Of a DNA stretch of 64,000 bases, positions 36,515 to 46,750 are shown one piece after another (positions within the stretch are counted from its first letter, which is position 1; each line of letters begins with the position of its first letter). The notes beneath the pieces were generated by a model. The model worked only from the letters and a program-made list of their open reading frames with translations, searched no databases and had not been told where the DNA came from. The DNA comes from Streptomyces sp. NRRL F-2580. Its GTDB lineage: Bacteria > Actinomycetota > Actinomycetes > Streptomycetales > Streptomycetaceae. The DNA lies in the NCBI RefSeq assembly GCF_000720115.1, contig NZ_JOIR01000003.1, positions 186,001-250,000 of the forward strand, in the 5' to 3' direction. Both the position numbers and the translations under genes were made by a program.

Positions 36515-37726
36515 CTAGTTGTCGTCCTCGTCGATCAGAAAGCCCCGCATCGGCGACGGCGCCTGCATCGGCTGCGGCGCAGCCGGCCGCACCGGAGCCA
36601 TCGGCTGGGTCATCGCCGGGGACATCTGCTGCTGGCCGCCGTACGACGGGCCCGCGCCCATCGGGGAGGGACCGCCCATGGGCGACGGGCCGCCCATCGA
36701 GGGACCACCCATGGAGTGCCCCATCGCGCCGGCCGGAGCCATCGAGGGCGACGGCGACGGCGGCAGTGCGGGACCGGCCGGGTTCCGCGGCGGGGCGAGC
36801 GAGTCGTCGGCCTGGGTCTCCAGCTGGCGCAGCTGCGACTCCAGGTAGGACTTCAGACGCGTACGGTACTCACGCTCGAAGCCCCGCAGGTCCTCGACCT
36901 TGCGCTCCAGCGTGGCGCGGGCGGACTCCAGGGAGCCCATCGCGACGCGGTGCTTCTCCTGCGCGTCCCGCTCCAGCGCGTCGGCCTTGGCGCGGGCGTC
37001 CCGCTCCAGGCCCTCGGCGCGCGACCGGGCCTCGCCGACGATCTTGTTGGCCTCGGAGCGGGCCTCCGCGATCGCCTGGTCGGCGGTCTGCTGCGCCAGG
37101 GACAGGACGCGGGCGGCGCTGTCGCCACCGGGGCCCTGCTGCGGGAGCTGCGGCTGCTGCTGCATCTGCTGCATCGGCTGACCCATGGGCTGCATCTGCT
37201 GCCCCATCTGCTGCATCTGCTGGCCCATGGGCTGCATCTGCTGGCCGAGCGGGTTCTGACCGCCCATGGACTGCTGCTGGCCCATGCCCTGCTGGCCCAT
37301 GCCCTGCGGTCCACCCATGGGGTGCTGCTGCATGGGGCCGCCCATGGGGCCGCCCATCTGGCCGGGGCCCTGCTGGCCCTGACCGCCGGGGCCCGGCGGG
37401 AGCTGCGGCTGGCCGCCCGGGAGCTGCGGCGGGCCCATCTGCTGCTGCTGCTGCGGCGGGCCGGATATGGCCGCGGGCACGGGGGCGCCGGGGCCGCGCT
37501 GGTCCTGGGGTTCCGGCTTGCGCATGCCCTGCTGCTGCTGGTTCTGCGCGGCGGCACGCGTGGCGGCTGCCAGCTTGGCGCGCAGGTCCTCGTTCTCGCG
37601 CAGCAGGCGCGTCAGTTCGGACTCGACCTCGTCGAGGAAGGCATCGACCTCGTCCTCGTCATAGCCTTCTCGGAGGCGGACGGTCGTGAACTGCTTGTTC
37701 CGCACGTCCTCGGGAGTCAGCGGCAT
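36515..37726 (-). CDS. divIVA: Polar growth determinant DivIVA
   Basis: A 403-aa coiled-coil protein that marks hyphal tips and directs apical growth in Streptomyces. The N-terminal DivIVA lipid-binding domain (1–~60, TPEDVRNKQFTTVRLREGYD) is conserved. A long Gln/Pro/Gly/Met-rich linker (~65–205) with MQQMGQQM-like repeats follows. Then comes a second coiled coil (~205–310) and a Pro/Met/Ser-rich tail ending FLIDEDDN. The linker is a genus-level feature. In Streptomyces, DivIVA is phosphorylated by AfsK; sites cannot be assigned here. Confidence 0.95.
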   Translation of the reverse strand: MPLTPEDVRNKQFTTVRLREGYDEDEVDAFLDEVESELTRLLRENEDLRAKLAAATRAAAQNQQQQGMRKPEPQDQRGPGAPVPAAISGPPQQQQQMGPPQLPGGQPQLPPGPGGQGQQGPGQMGGPMGGPMQQHPMGGPQGMGQQGMGQQQSMGGQNPLGQQMQPMGQQMQQMGQQMQPMGQPMQQMQQQPQLPQQGPGGDSAARVLSLAQQTADQAIAEARSEANKIVGEARSRAEGLERDARAKADALERDAQEKHRVAMGSLESARATLERKVEDLRGFEREYRTRLKSYLESQLRQLETQADDSLAPPRNPAGPALPPSPSPSMAPAGAMGHSMGGPSMGGPSPMGGPSPMGAGPSYGGQQQMSPAMTQPMAPVRPAAPQPMQAPSPMRGFLIDEDDN

Positions 37727-37808
37727 GTCTTCTTCACCTCTACGTAGTCGTCGGCAGTCGGCAAGACCGTATCGGGACTGTCCCCGCGCGCGCGGAGAAG
37801 TTCATCGT

Positions 37809-38105
37809 TCACACGCTTCTCGCAGCGGTGCTCACGAAACTGATGAGGATGTAAACGATGATCATCAGAACGAAGAAGGACAGGTCGAGTGCCACGCCCC
37901 CGAGACGCAACGGCGGGATGAGCCGCCGAAGAAGCTTGAGCGGTGGATCGGTGACAGTGTAGGTGGCCTCCAGAACGACCACCATCGCCTTGCCGGGGGC
38001 CCATGAACGTGCGAACTGGAACACGTAGTCCATGACCAGTCGGAAGATCAGCACGATGAGGAAGCACATCAGCGCGATGTAGACCACCTGCAGTGCGACG
38101 CCCAT
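37809..38105 (-). CDS. YggT family membrane protein
   Basis: A 98-aa protein with two hydrophobic regions (ALQVVYIALMCFLIVLIFRL and VALDLSFFVLMIIVYILISF) separated by the conserved VTDPPLKLLRRLIPPLRLGG. YggT proteins are linked to osmotic tolerance and often lie beside sepF. It sits between sepF and divIVA on the same strand. The exact role is unknown. Confidence 0.9.
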   Translation of the reverse strand: MGVALQVVYIALMCFLIVLIFRLVMDYVFQFARSWAPGKAMVVVLEATYTVTDPPLKLLRRLIPPLRLGGVALDLSFFVLMIIVYILISFVSTAARSV

Positions 38106-38165
38106 CCCGCGCTTCCCTCTCCCCGTTTCCCGCTCTGTTCCCGGTCCCGTATCTGACGGATCGGT

Positions 38166-38783
38166 CTAGCTTTGGTTGAAGAACCCGCCCTCCGCGATGC
38201 GAGCCTTGTCCTCCGCCGTGACATCGACGTTAGCAGGCGACAGCAGGAACACCTTCTGTGTCACGCGTTCAATGCTGCCGTGCAGACCGAAGACGAGTCC
38301 GGCGGCGAAGTCCACGAGACGCTTCGCGTCCGTGTCGTCCATCTCCGTGAGATTCATGATCACCGGAGTGCCCTCACGGAAGTGTTCCCCGATGGTACGG
38401 GCCTCGTTGTAGGTCCGGGGGTGCAGCGTCGTGATGCGGTACGGCTCCCGCTCGGAGACGACCTTGGGCATGATCACGGGGGCGTTCTTCTCCAGGTTCG
38501 TGCGATCAGGTGTGATGGATGCCACGGGGGCAATTCGCGCAGGACGTCCGTTTTCCACCGGAATTGGGATGGGCTCCCGCTGCGCCGGAGGCTGTACGGC
38601 TCGTACCGGTTCGTCCGAAATGGGCGATTGGTGCACGGGCTGCTGTCGGCGATCCCGCTCCCGAGCCCGTTCCATCTCCGGCTCGGGCTCGAACTCGTCG
38701 TCGGGGTCGTACCCCGGGTTGTCGTACCGGTCGTCCTCCACGAGGCCGAGGTAGACCGCCATCTTGCGCATCGCGCCGGCCAT
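38166..38783 (-). CDS. sepF: Cell division protein SepF
   Basis: A 205-aa FtsZ-membrane tether. The N terminus [17 protein letters not shown] is a likely amphipathic membrane-binding helix. A charged, disordered linker (~20–100) follows. The C-terminal SepF domain (~112–200) contains [18 protein letters not shown] and [18 protein letters not shown]. It works with FtsZ in septum assembly. A 149-base gap separates it from yggS upstream, so it may have its own promoter. Confidence 0.95.
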   Translation of the reverse strand: MAGAMRKMAVYLGLVEDDRYDNPGYDPDDEFEPEPEMERARERDRRQQPVHQSPISDEPVRAVQPPAQREPIPIPVENGRPARIAPVASITPDRTNLEKNAPVIMPKVVSEREPYRITTLHPRTYNEARTIGEHFREGTPVIMNLTEMDDTDAKRLVDFAAGLVFGLHGSIERVTQKVFLLSPANVDVTAEDKARIAEGGFFNQS

Positions 38784-38932
38784 TCTCCGAGTCCTCCGCT
38801 CTGTGGTGGATCGCCCTGTCGCAGGTGCCGCCGTGTCACGAATGTCACCAACTGCCCGCGATCCACGTGGTCTGCCCGCTCATCGGCGGGAATGACCATA
38901 TTTTCTGCTGTGGTCCGACTTTCTTCGCGACG

Positions 38933-39652
38933 TTACCCGAGCCGGGGTCTCGCGCCGAGTACCGCAGTGCCGACGCGTACATGTGTCGCACCGGCCGCAA
39001 CGGCCTGTTCCAGGTCTGCGCTCATCCCGGCCGACACCATCGTGGCAGCAGGATGGTCCGCGCGCATGCGGGATGACAATTCCATCAACCGCTCGAAGGC
39101 GGCCTGTTCGCGTCCCGCGTAGGGGCCGGACAGCGGAGCGACGGTCATCAGTCCGTCGATCCGCAGCCCCGGTGCCCCGGCGACGAGGTCCGCCAACTCC
39201 GCGAGCTGCTCCGGCGCCGCGCCGCCGCGGGCCCCGCGCTCCCCCGACTCGGCGTCGAGGGCGATCTGCACGAGGCAGCCGAGTTCCCGGCCGGCGTTCG
39301 AGGCGGCGGCCGAGAGGGCGGTCACGAGCCTGGGGCGGTCGACCGACTGCACCACATGCGCGTATCCCGCCACGGAACGGACTTTGTTCGTCTGCAACTG
39401 GCCGACGAAGTGCCAGCTGAGCGGCAGATCCGCGCAGGCCGCGGCCTTGGGGGCGGCGTCCTGGTCGCGATTCTCCGCAACATGACGGACGCCCAGGTCC
39501 GCCAGCAGTCGTACGTCGCTCGCGGGATAGGTCTTGGTGACCACGATGAGCGTCACCTCGTCCCGCGCCCGGCCGGCCGCCGCGCACGCGGACGCGATGC
39601 GTTCCTCGACCCGCGCCAGGTTCTCGGCGAGCACCGACTTACGATCCGTCAT
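38933..39652 (-). CDS. YggS family PLP homeostasis protein
   Basis: A 239-aa single-domain TIM barrel of the YggS/PROSC family, which buffers pyridoxal phosphate. The PLP lysine is Lys40 in LIVVTKTYPASDV; HFVGQLQTNKVR and LMTVAP are family motifs. No catalytic activity is known for the family. Its start overlaps the end of pgeF by 14 bases. Confidence 0.92.
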   Translation of the reverse strand: MTDRKSVLAENLARVEERIASACAAAGRARDEVTLIVVTKTYPASDVRLLADLGVRHVAENRDQDAAPKAAACADLPLSWHFVGQLQTNKVRSVAGYAHVVQSVDRPRLVTALSAAASNAGRELGCLVQIALDAESGERGARGGAAPEQLAELADLVAGAPGLRIDGLMTVAPLSGPYAGREQAAFERLMELSSRMRADHPAATMVSAGMSADLEQAVAAGATHVRVGTAVLGARPRLG

Positions 39653-40427
39653 TCTGCTTTCCCCCCGGGGGTCCGGGGGGCGTCCCCCGGGAAGACTCCG
39701 TCAACCAGACATATCCGGCGAGCCGTCCGGTCACCCGGTCTCGGCGGTACGAGAAGTGGTCCCGCGACTCCAGTGTGCAGACCGGGGAGCGGCGGCTGTT
39801 CACCACCCCCGCCTCCGCGAGCTGCGCGTGCACTCCGGCGACCACGTCCACGGCCGGTGTCCCCCAGCTGGTCTCGGCCCGGGCGGCGGGCACCACTTCG
39901 GCCACCGCCTCCCGCATCTGCGCGGGCACCTCGTAGCAGTGCCCGCAGACCGCGGGTCCGGTACGGGCGATGATCCGCCCGGGTTCGGCGCCGAGGGAGA
40001 CCATCGCCTCGACGGCCGCGGGCACCACCCCGGCGACCAGTCCCGGCCGTCCGGCGTGGGCGGCCCCGGCGACCCCGGCGACGGGGTCCGCCAGCAGGAC
40101 TGGCGTGCAGTCGGCGGTGAGCACCGCGAGGGCGAGCCCCCGACGTGCGGTCACCACCGCGTCCACCGCGGGGATCTGCTCGTCCGGACCCCAGGGCCCG
40201 TCCACCACGGCGACGTCGCGGCCGTGCACCTGGTTCATCCAGACCACCCGGTCCGGGGCCAGCCCCAGGGACTCCGCGGCCCGTGCCCGGTTCGCGCGAA
40301 CGGCGGCCGGGTCGTCTCCGACCGCGCCGCCGAGGTTGAGCTCTTCGTACGGAACGGCGCTCACCCCGCCCCACCTGTCGGTGAAGGCGAAGTGGGCGCC
40401 GCCCACGTGGTGCTGCTCCGGTGTCAC
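39639..40427 (-). CDS. pgeF: Peptidoglycan editing factor PgeF (laccase-domain/YfiH)
   Basis: A 262-aa YfiH-type protein. Metal-ligand motifs are visible: [20 protein letters not shown] and AAHAGRPGL. In E. coli the family corrects peptidoglycan precursors carrying wrong residues; it also shows purine nucleoside or polyphenol oxidase activity in vitro. Its place right after ftsZ (GTGA overlap) agrees with the wall role. The C-terminal Pro/Gly tail is unconserved. Confidence 0.9.
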   Translation of the reverse strand: MTPEQHHVGGAHFAFTDRWGGVSAVPYEELNLGGAVGDDPAAVRANRARAAESLGLAPDRVVWMNQVHGRDVAVVDGPWGPDEQIPAVDAVVTARRGLALAVLTADCTPVLLADPVAGVAGAAHAGRPGLVAGVVPAAVEAMVSLGAEPGRIIARTGPAVCGHCYEVPAQMREAVAEVVPAARAETSWGTPAVDVVAGVHAQLAEAGVVNSRRSPVCTLESRDHFSYRRDRVTGRLAGYVWLTESSRGTPPGPPGGKQNDGS

Positions 40428-41629
40428 TTCAAGAAGTCCGGGACGTCCAGTTCCTCGGCCGGGCTGTCCTGGTACGGGCGGGCCGTGGGGACCTGCGGCG
40501 CGGGGGCCTGGGTCTCGACCGGGGCCGGCTCGACCGGAGCCGGCGGGTCCTCGCGCGGGGTGACCGTGCCGAGTCCGCCGAAGGCCGGGCGGGCCGGCTC
40601 GGCGGCGCGGACCGGAGCCGGGGCCGGCTCCTCGCGCTTGGTGGACGCCGCGCCGACGACGTTGTCCCGGCGGGCCGGGGGCTGTCCGCCGTCGAACCCG
40701 GCCGCGATGACGGTGACCCGTACCTCGTCGCCGAGCGCGTCGTCGATCACGGCACCGAAGATGATGTTCGCCTCGGGGTGCGCGGCCTCGCTCACCAGCT
40801 GCGCGGCCTCGTTGATCTCGAAGAGACCGAGGTCCGAGCCACCGGAGATGGAGAGCAGCACACCGCGGGCGCCGTCGATGGACGCCTCCAGCAGCGGCGA
40901 GGAGATCGCCATCTCGGCCGCGGCCACCGCGCGGTCGTCGCCGCGGGCCGAGCCGATGCCCATCAGGGCCGAGCCGGCCTCGGACATCACGGACTTGACG
41001 TCGGCGAAGTCGAGGTTGATCAGACCCGGGGTGGTGATGAGGTCGGTGATGCCCTGGACGCCCGAGAGCAGGACCTGGTCGGCCGACTTGAAGGCGTCGA
41101 GCACGCTGACCTGGCGGTCCGAGATGGACAGCAGTCGGTCGTTGGGGATGACGATGAGGGTGTCGACCTCTTCGCGGAGCTCGGCGATGCCGTCCTCCGC
41201 CTGGTTCGCGCGGCGCCGGCCCTCGAAGGTGAACGGCCGGGTGACCACACCGATCGTCAGGGCGCCCAGCGAGCGCGCGATGTTGGCCACGACGGGTGCG
41301 CCGCCGGTGCCGGTGCCGCCGCCTTCACCGGCGGTGACGAAGACCATGTCGGCCCCCTTGAGGACCTCCTCGATCTCCTCGCGGTGGTCCTCTGCCGCCT
41401 TGCGGCCGACGGCCGGGTTGGCGCCGGCGCCGAGGCCGCGGGTGAGTTCACGGCCGACGTCGAGCTTGACGTCGGCGTCGCTCATCAACAGCGCCTGGGC
41501 GTCCGTGTTGATGGCGATGAACTCGACGCCCTTGAGACCGACCTCGATCATTCGGTTGATGGCATTGACACCACCGCCGCCGACACCGATGACCTTGATG
41601 ACTGCGAGGTAGTTCTGCGGTGCTGCCAC
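40424..41629 (-). CDS. ftsZ: Cell division GTPase FtsZ
   Basis: A 401-aa tubulin homologue that forms the septal ring or ladder of rings. The nucleotide-binding signature is [19 protein letters not shown] (around residue 103). The synergy-loop region is [21 protein letters not shown] disordered Pro-rich linker precedes the C-terminal peptide [11 protein letters not shown], which binds SepF. The start is GTG 41629. In Streptomyces it has several promoters, including a sporulation-induced one; see the upstream entry. Confidence 0.97.
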   Translation of the reverse strand: MAAPQNYLAVIKVIGVGGGGVNAINRMIEVGLKGVEFIAINTDAQALLMSDADVKLDVGRELTRGLGAGANPAVGRKAAEDHREEIEEVLKGADMVFVTAGEGGGTGTGGAPVVANIARSLGALTIGVVTRPFTFEGRRRANQAEDGIAELREEVDTLIVIPNDRLLSISDRQVSVLDAFKSADQVLLSGVQGITDLITTPGLINLDFADVKSVMSEAGSALMGIGSARGDDRAVAAAEMAISSPLLEASIDGARGVLLSISGGSDLGLFEINEAAQLVSEAAHPEANIIFGAVIDDALGDEVRVTVIAAGFDGGQPPARRDNVVGAASTKREEPAPAPVRAAEPARPAFGGLGTVTPREDPPAPVEPAPVETQAPAPQVPTARPYQDSPAEELDVPDFLK

Positions 41630-41788
41630 GTCGAAGGCCTCTCGCCTCGAGTTACGTGTCGCCGCCTCGCGGGCCTGCGTTGCGACGACTGATGCCGAAA
41701 TAGGGACGGTCCGAACGCGCCGACCCGAACCCTCACCCTGAAGTTTAGGGTTAGGGGTGTGTCTGTTCCTTGGACTCTTCCGAACAGG

Positions 41789-41818
41789 ACACTAAGTCGA
41801 CAAGTAGCGCGTGTTCAA
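41789..41818 (-). promoter_or_regulatory. Candidate ftsZ promoter
   Basis: On the minus strand TTGAAC (41813–41818), an 18-base spacer and TAGTGT (41789–41794) fit a housekeeping promoter about 150 bases before the ftsZ GTG. The 279-base ftsQ–ftsZ gap (41630–41908) also holds an imperfect inverted repeat at 41731–41755. S. coelicolor ftsZ is known to use multiple promoters in this gap; which one this would be is not decided here. Confidence 0.45.
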
Positions 41819-41908
41819 CGAACACGCCGAACCTCCCGTTTTTCTTTTCACCCTATGTGATCACCCGTATCGCTGGCCAACCAGGGTGCGTCGTTGTTCG
41901 ACCGGGAG

Positions 41909-42763
41909 TCAACTCCCGGACACCGCAGGGGCGGTGGGGACGCTCACGTCGAAGTGACCGGCCTCGGGCGCGGCTTTCAGCAAAGCGGTCAGCGCACGCC
42001 CCTTCGCCTCGCTCTGTTCACCGCTCCCCCACGTCACGGAGCGGCCCCTCGTCAGCTCCAGGACCACGGAATCATAGGAACCCACCTTGACCTGCACGGT
42101 TTCCCTGGCGACCGGTTCCGGGAGGGCGCCGGCGACGAGGACGGCCTCGTGCAGCAGCCGTTCCTCGTCGAAGCGACGGGCGCTCGGGGATCGTGCGGCG
42201 TTCAATTCGAGGACCGGAACGCCCGCGGGTGCTTTCGGAACCGTGTCGAATCGCACACCCGAAGCGTCCACTTCGACGAAGTTGGCGTCCTTTTTGATGA
42301 GCAGGACGGGTTTGCGTTCCGTCACTTTCAGCCCGATTCCATGCGGCCAGGCCCGCACCACGTCGACCGAATCGATGCGGGGCAGCCGGCCGCGGACGCG
42401 GCTCTCGATCTCGTCGGTGTCCACGCTCACCAGGGGCGCGCCGACGGGCACGGTCGCGGCCGCCAGGACCTGCTCGGGGGTGAGCACCTCCGTGCCGGTG
42501 GCGGTGACCTTCTCGACGCGGAGCCAGGAGGAGCCGTAGAGCGCCCAGGTCCCGCCCGCGACGAGGAACACCGCGGCGGCCAGGGAGGCCAGCACGGGGC
42601 CCCGGCGCAGGCGTGCGCCGGGGCCCTGCGAACCGGATCCCTTCGCTGACGTGCCGGACTTGGGGGGCTTGGGTGGTTTGGGAGAGCCGGCGCCCTTGCG
42701 GGCGGGCCGGCCGGACCCGCCGGGACCAGGGGCCCCGCGCTGTGCGGTCGTCTCTCCGGCCAC
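41909..42763 (-). CDS. ftsQ: Cell division protein FtsQ (DivIB)
   Basis: A 284-aa bitopic divisome protein. A Lys/Pro/Gly-rich cytosolic tail (1–~52) precedes one membrane helix (PVLASLAAAVFLVAGGTWAL). Next comes a POTRA domain (LRVEKVTATGTEVLTPEQVL) and the FtsQ beta domain. It starts at GTG 42763, 29 bases after murG. It scaffolds FtsL and FtsI at the septum. Confidence 0.93.
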   Translation of the reverse strand: MAGETTAQRGAPGPGGSGRPARKGAGSPKPPKPPKSGTSAKGSGSQGPGARLRRGPVLASLAAAVFLVAGGTWALYGSSWLRVEKVTATGTEVLTPEQVLAAATVPVGAPLVSVDTDEIESRVRGRLPRIDSVDVVRAWPHGIGLKVTERKPVLLIKKDANFVEVDASGVRFDTVPKAPAGVPVLELNAARSPSARRFDEERLLHEAVLVAGALPEPVARETVQVKVGSYDSVVLELTRGRSVTWGSGEQSEAKGRALTALLKAAPEAGHFDVSVPTAPAVSGS

Positions 42764-42792
42764 TCCTGTGCCTCCTGCGTCTGGGCTCCGCG

Positions 42793-43887
42793 TCAGCGGT
42801 TCCGGTGGGCTGCGATCGCCTCGTACACCATGCCGACCAGCAGTTCGTCGGCGTCGCGCCGGCCGAACTCACCGGCGGCGCGGGACATCTCGTACAGGCG
42901 GTGCGGGTCGGACAGCACCGGGAGGACCTGGCTGAGCACCCACTCGGGCGTCAGTTCCGCGTCGTCGACGAGGAGGCCGCCGCCGGCCTTGACCACCGGC
43001 TGGGCGTTGAGCCGCTGTTCGCCGTTGCCGATCGGCAGCGGGACGTAGGCGGCGGGGAGCCCGACGGCGGAGAGTTCGGCGACGGTCATCGCCCCCGCGC
43101 GGCACAGCATCATGTCGGCGGCGGCGTACGCGAGATCCATCCGGTCCACGTACGGTACCGGTACATACGGCGGCATCCCGGGCATGTTGTCGACACGCGG
43201 CAGTTCGTTCTTCGGGCCGACGGCGTGCAGGATCTGGACGCCGGAGCGCTGCAGGGTCGGAGCGGCCTGCTGGATCGTCTCGTTGAGCCGGCGGGCGCCC
43301 TGTGAGCCGCCGGAGACCAGCAGCGTCGGCAGGTTGGGGTCCAGGCCGAAGGCGGCGCGCGCCTCCGGGCGGACCGCGGCCCGGTCGAGGGTGGAGATGG
43401 TGCGGCGCAGCGGGATGCCCACGTAGCGGGCGCCGCGCAGCTTGCTGTCGGGGGTGGAGACCGCGACGGCGTGCGCGTACCGGGAGCCGATCTTGTTGGC
43501 CAGTCCGGGCCGGGCGTTGGCCTCGTGGACGATGATCGGCACCCCGAGCCGCTTGGCCGCGAGATAGCCGGGCAGGGCCACGTAACCGCCGAAACCGACG
43601 ACGCAGTCGGCCTTGGTGCGGATGAGGATCTCCTCCGCGGCCTTGATGGTGCCGCGCAGCCGTCCGGGGACGGTGATCAGTTCCGGGGTCGGCTTGCGGG
43701 GCAGCGGCACGGCGGGGATCAGCCCGAGCTCGTAGCCGCGCTCCGGCACCAGGCGGGTCTCCAGCCCGCGCTCGGTGCCGAGGGCGGTGATGCCCACTGA
43801 AGGGTCCTGCCTGCGCAGGGCGTCCGCGAGGGCGAGCGCCGGCTCGATGTGGCCGGCGGTCCCCCCACCGGCGAGTACGACATGCAC
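42793..43887 (-). CDS. murG: UDP-GlcNAc: lipid I GlcNAc transferase MurG
   Basis: A 364-aa GT28 glycosyltransferase that makes lipid II at the inner membrane face. The N-terminal glycine loop is [21 protein letters not shown], and the UDP-GlcNAc site region is [19 protein letters not shown]. The start is GTG 43887, six bases after the ftsW stop. murC, often its neighbour, is not present between murG and ftsQ. Confidence 0.96.
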   Translation of the reverse strand: MHVVLAGGGTAGHIEPALALADALRRQDPSVGITALGTERGLETRLVPERGYELGLIPAVPLPRKPTPELITVPGRLRGTIKAAEEILIRTKADCVVGFGGYVALPGYLAAKRLGVPIIVHEANARPGLANKIGSRYAHAVAVSTPDSKLRGARYVGIPLRRTISTLDRAAVRPEARAAFGLDPNLPTLLVSGGSQGARRLNETIQQAAPTLQRSGVQILHAVGPKNELPRVDNMPGMPPYVPVPYVDRMDLAYAAADMMLCRAGAMTVAELSAVGLPAAYVPLPIGNGEQRLNAQPVVKAGGGLLVDDAELTPEWVLSQVLPVLSDPHRLYEMSRAAGEFGRRDADELLVGMVYEAIAAHRNR

Positions 43888-43893
43888 CGAAAT

Positions 43894-45255
43894 TCACCGC
43901 TCTCCGGACGGACGCTTCTTCACGCGCCGTCTCATCGACTTCCATCTCACCCCGGTCCGCCACCAGCCGGTCTTCGGCTGTCGCATCGCGAGGGCCGCGC
44001 GCGCCGCCGGCTCCTCACGCGCGAAGGCGATGAGCAGTCCGACCGCGAACATGGTCGGCAGCAGGGCTGACCCCCCGTAGGAGAACAGCGGGAGCGGGAC
44101 TCCGGCGATCGGCAGCAGGCCGAGCACCGCACCGATGTTGATCACGGCCTGGGCCGTGATCCAGGTGGTCACGCCTCCCGCGGCAAACCGTACGAAGGAG
44201 TCCTCCGTGCGTCCGGCCACGCGGATACCCGCATAGCCTAGAGCCGCGAACAGGGCGAGCACCGACAGCGTCCCCGCGAGACCCAGTTCCTCCCCGGTGA
44301 TGGCGAAGATGAAGTCGGTGTGGGCTTCGGGTAGTTGCCCCCATTTTTCCACACTTGCACCCAGCCCGGAACCGAACCATCCGCCCGAGGCGAGGGCGTA
44401 GATCCCGTGCACGGCCTGCCAGCAAAGGTCGTTCTTGCCCGGGTCTGTCGCACCGAGGCACTCCAGCCGGTCCATCCGGTGCGGACTGGTCTTGATGAGC
44501 AGGGCGACGATCGCACCCGCGAAGGCCAGCACCCCGACGAACATCCGGGTCGGGGCGCCCGCGAGCCAGAGCAGGCCCAAGAGGATGGCACCGAGGATCA
44601 TCGCGGTGCCCATGTCCCCGCCCAGCATGATCAGCCCGAGCAGCAGGAAGGCCACCGGGACCAGCGGCACCAGCAGGTGCTTCCACTGGCTGAGCAGCCC
44701 CTTGTCGCCCTTGCGCGCCAGGAGGTCGGCGCCCCACAGGATCAGTGCCAGCTTGCCGAACTCACTGGGCTGCAACATGAACGGACCGCCGAGGGAGATC
44801 CAATTCTGGTTGCCGTTGATCGAGACCCCTATCCCGGGGATTTGGACCAGGACCATCAGGAAGAGCGTGCCGGCGAGCACCGGATAGGACAGCGCCCGGT
44901 GCAGTTTGACCGGCATTCGGGAGGCGACCAGCAGCAGTCCCGTGCCGATGAGGGCCGCGAGGAACTGCTTCTTGAAGAAGTACGCGTCACCGAGGCCGAG
45001 CTGGAGGGCCTTGATCATGGAGGCCGAGTACACCATCACCAGGCCGAGCACGGTGATGAGCAGCGAACTGCCGAAAATCAGGTAATAGGCAGTGAGCGGA
45101 CGGTCCCAGGCCTTGCGCAACTGCCGCTGCGTACGCCGCAGCCCGGCCAGCGGCCCGCGCCCCGCGGGCCGCTTCACCCGCATCACGGGCCGCTTGCGGC
45201 CCTGCGCCTTCACGGCGGACGGCCGCCGCCCCGGCAGCATCTGCTTGGCCGGCAT
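43894..45255 (-). CDS. ftsW: Septal peptidoglycan polymerase FtsW (SEDS)
   Basis: A 453-aa SEDS glycosyltransferase with about ten membrane helices. A basic cytosolic leader (1–55) precedes helix 1. Conserved SEDS segments are GGPFMLQPSEFGKLALILW, then ITGEELGLAG and LPLFSYGGSALLP. It polymerises lipid II with FtsI as partner. I chose ATG 45255, preceded by GAGGGGAAG. A 70-base gap separates it from murD. Confidence 0.95.
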   Translation of the reverse strand: MPAKQMLPGRRPSAVKAQGRKRPVMRVKRPAGRGPLAGLRRTQRQLRKAWDRPLTAYYLIFGSSLLITVLGLVMVYSASMIKALQLGLGDAYFFKKQFLAALIGTGLLLVASRMPVKLHRALSYPVLAGTLFLMVLVQIPGIGVSINGNQNWISLGGPFMLQPSEFGKLALILWGADLLARKGDKGLLSQWKHLLVPLVPVAFLLLGLIMLGGDMGTAMILGAILLGLLWLAGAPTRMFVGVLAFAGAIVALLIKTSPHRMDRLECLGATDPGKNDLCWQAVHGIYALASGGWFGSGLGASVEKWGQLPEAHTDFIFAITGEELGLAGTLSVLALFAALGYAGIRVAGRTEDSFVRFAAGGVTTWITAQAVINIGAVLGLLPIAGVPLPLFSYGGSALLPTMFAVGLLIAFAREEPAARAALAMRQPKTGWWRTGVRWKSMRRRVKKRPSGER

Positions 45256-45325
45256 CTGTGATCTTCCCCTCCACTCGTACGAGGCGAGCAGCCGGCCGGA
45301 GGGAACCCTGTCCCGGAGCCCCGGC

Positions 45326-46750
45326 CTAGACCGTGTCCGCGGCGCTCTCGGCGGCCAGTTCGCGCACCGCGTCGGCGAATGCGTCCCCACGCTCGTTGTA
45401 GTTCGCGAACATGTCCATCGAGGCACAGGCAGGTGCCAGCAGGACCGTGTCGCCGGGCTCGGCGAGCGCGGCCGCCTCCCGGACCGCTGCGAGCATCGCC
45501 CCAGTGTCGGTCCGGTCGAGGTCGACGACCGGGACCTCGGGGGCGTGTCGCGCCAGCGCCTCGGCGATCAGCGCCCGGTCGGCGCCGATCAGCACCACGC
45601 CGCGCAGCCGCTCCGCCGACTTCTGCACGAGCTCGTCGAAGGTCGCGCCCTTGGCGAGGCCGCCGGCGATCCACACGACCGGCTCGAAGGCGGCCAGCGA
45701 GGCCTCGGCCGCGTGCGTGTTGGTGGCCTTGGAGTCGTCGACGTAGGTGACCCCGCCGACCTCGTCCACGTGCGCGACGCGGTGGGCGTCGGGGCGGAAG
45801 TCGCGCAGCCCGTCGCGGACCGCGCGCGGCTCCACGCCGAAGGCGCGGGCCAGGGCCGCCGCGGCGAGCGCGTTGGCGATGTTGTGCGGGGCGGGCGGAT
45901 TGACGTCCTTGACCTCGGCGAGCTCCTGGGCGTTCTTCTGCCGGTTCTCCACGAAGGCGCGGTCGACGAGGATGCCGTCGACGACGCCGAGCATGGAGGG
46001 GCCGGGGGCGCCGAGGGTGAAGCCGATCGCCCGGCAGCCCTCTTCGACGTCGGCGTTCTCGACGAGCTTCTCGGTGGCGGGGTCGGCCACGTTGTAGACG
46101 CAGGCCACCGTGTTGCCCTCGTAGATCCGGCCCTTGTCGGCGGCGTACGCCTCCATCGAGCCGTGCCAGTCGAGGTGGTCCGGGGCCAGGTTGAGGACGG
46201 CGCCGGAGTGGACGCGCAGCGAGGGCGCCCAGTGCAGCTGGTAGCTGGAGAGTTCGACGGCGAGCACGTCGTACGGCTGATCGCCGAGCACCACGTCGAT
46301 GATGGGGGTGCCGATGTTGCCGACGGCGGCGGTGCGCAGACCGGCGGCCCTCAGGATCGACGCCAGCATCTGGGTGGTGGTGGTCTTGCCGTTCGTACCG
46401 GTGACGGCGAGCCAGGGCGCGGCGTTCTCGCCGCGCAGCTGCCAGGCGATCTCGACGTCCCCGACCACGTCCACACCCGCGGCGGCGGCGGCCGCGAACA
46501 GCGGGCTGTCGGGCTTCCAGCCGGGCGAGGTGACGACCAGCTCGGTGCCCTCGGGGAGGGTCTCGGCGTCCGCGAGGCGTACGGAGATCCCCAGCTCGCC
46601 CAGTTCGGCGGCGCGGGCCCGGTGGCCCTCGCCGTCGCCGCCGTCGACGACGGTCACGACGGCGCCGAGGCCGGCCAGGGCGCGGGCGGCACTGATGCCA
46701 CTCACGCCGAGACCGGCCACGGTGATGTTCTTGCCCTGCCAGGAGGTCAC
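45326..46750 (-). CDS. murD: UDP-MurNAc-L-Ala: D-Glu ligase MurD
   Basis: A 474-aa Mur ligase. The N-terminal UDP-binding domain begins NITVAGLGVSGISAARALA, and the ATP loop is VTGTNGKTTTTQM (about 117). The C-terminal domain contains YVDDSKATNTHAAEASL. GTG 46750 overlaps the mraY stop (GTGA); ATG 46765 is a possible longer start. It adds D-glutamate to the peptide stem in the cytosol. Confidence 0.95.
   Translation of the reverse strand: MTSWQGKNITVAGLGVSGISAARALAGLGAVVTVVDGGDGEGHRARAAELGELGISVRLADAETLPEGTELVVTSPGWKPDSPLFAAAAAAGVDVVGDVEIAWQLRGENAAPWLAVTGTNGKTTTTQMLASILRAAGLRTAAVGNIGTPIIDVVLGDQPYDVLAVELSSYQLHWAPSLRVHSGAVLNLAPDHLDWHGSMEAYAADKGRIYEGNTVACVYNVADPATEKLVENADVEEGCRAIGFTLGAPGPSMLGVVDGILVDRAFVENRQKNAQELAEVKDVNPPAPHNIANALAAAALARAFGVEPRAVRDGLRDFRPDAHRVAHVDEVGGVTYVDDSKATNTHAAEASLAAFEPVVWIAGGLAKGATFDELVQKSAERLRGVVLIGADRALIAEALARHAPEVPVVDLDRTDTGAMLAAVREAAALAEPGDTVLLAPACASMDMFANYNERGDAFADAVRELAAESAADTV

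Noticed and set aside
41746..41758. Telomere-like TTTAGGGTTAGGGG
   Set aside because: Only two units in the ftsZ leader; Streptomyces telomeres are different palindromic structures and this is internal chromosomal sequence.
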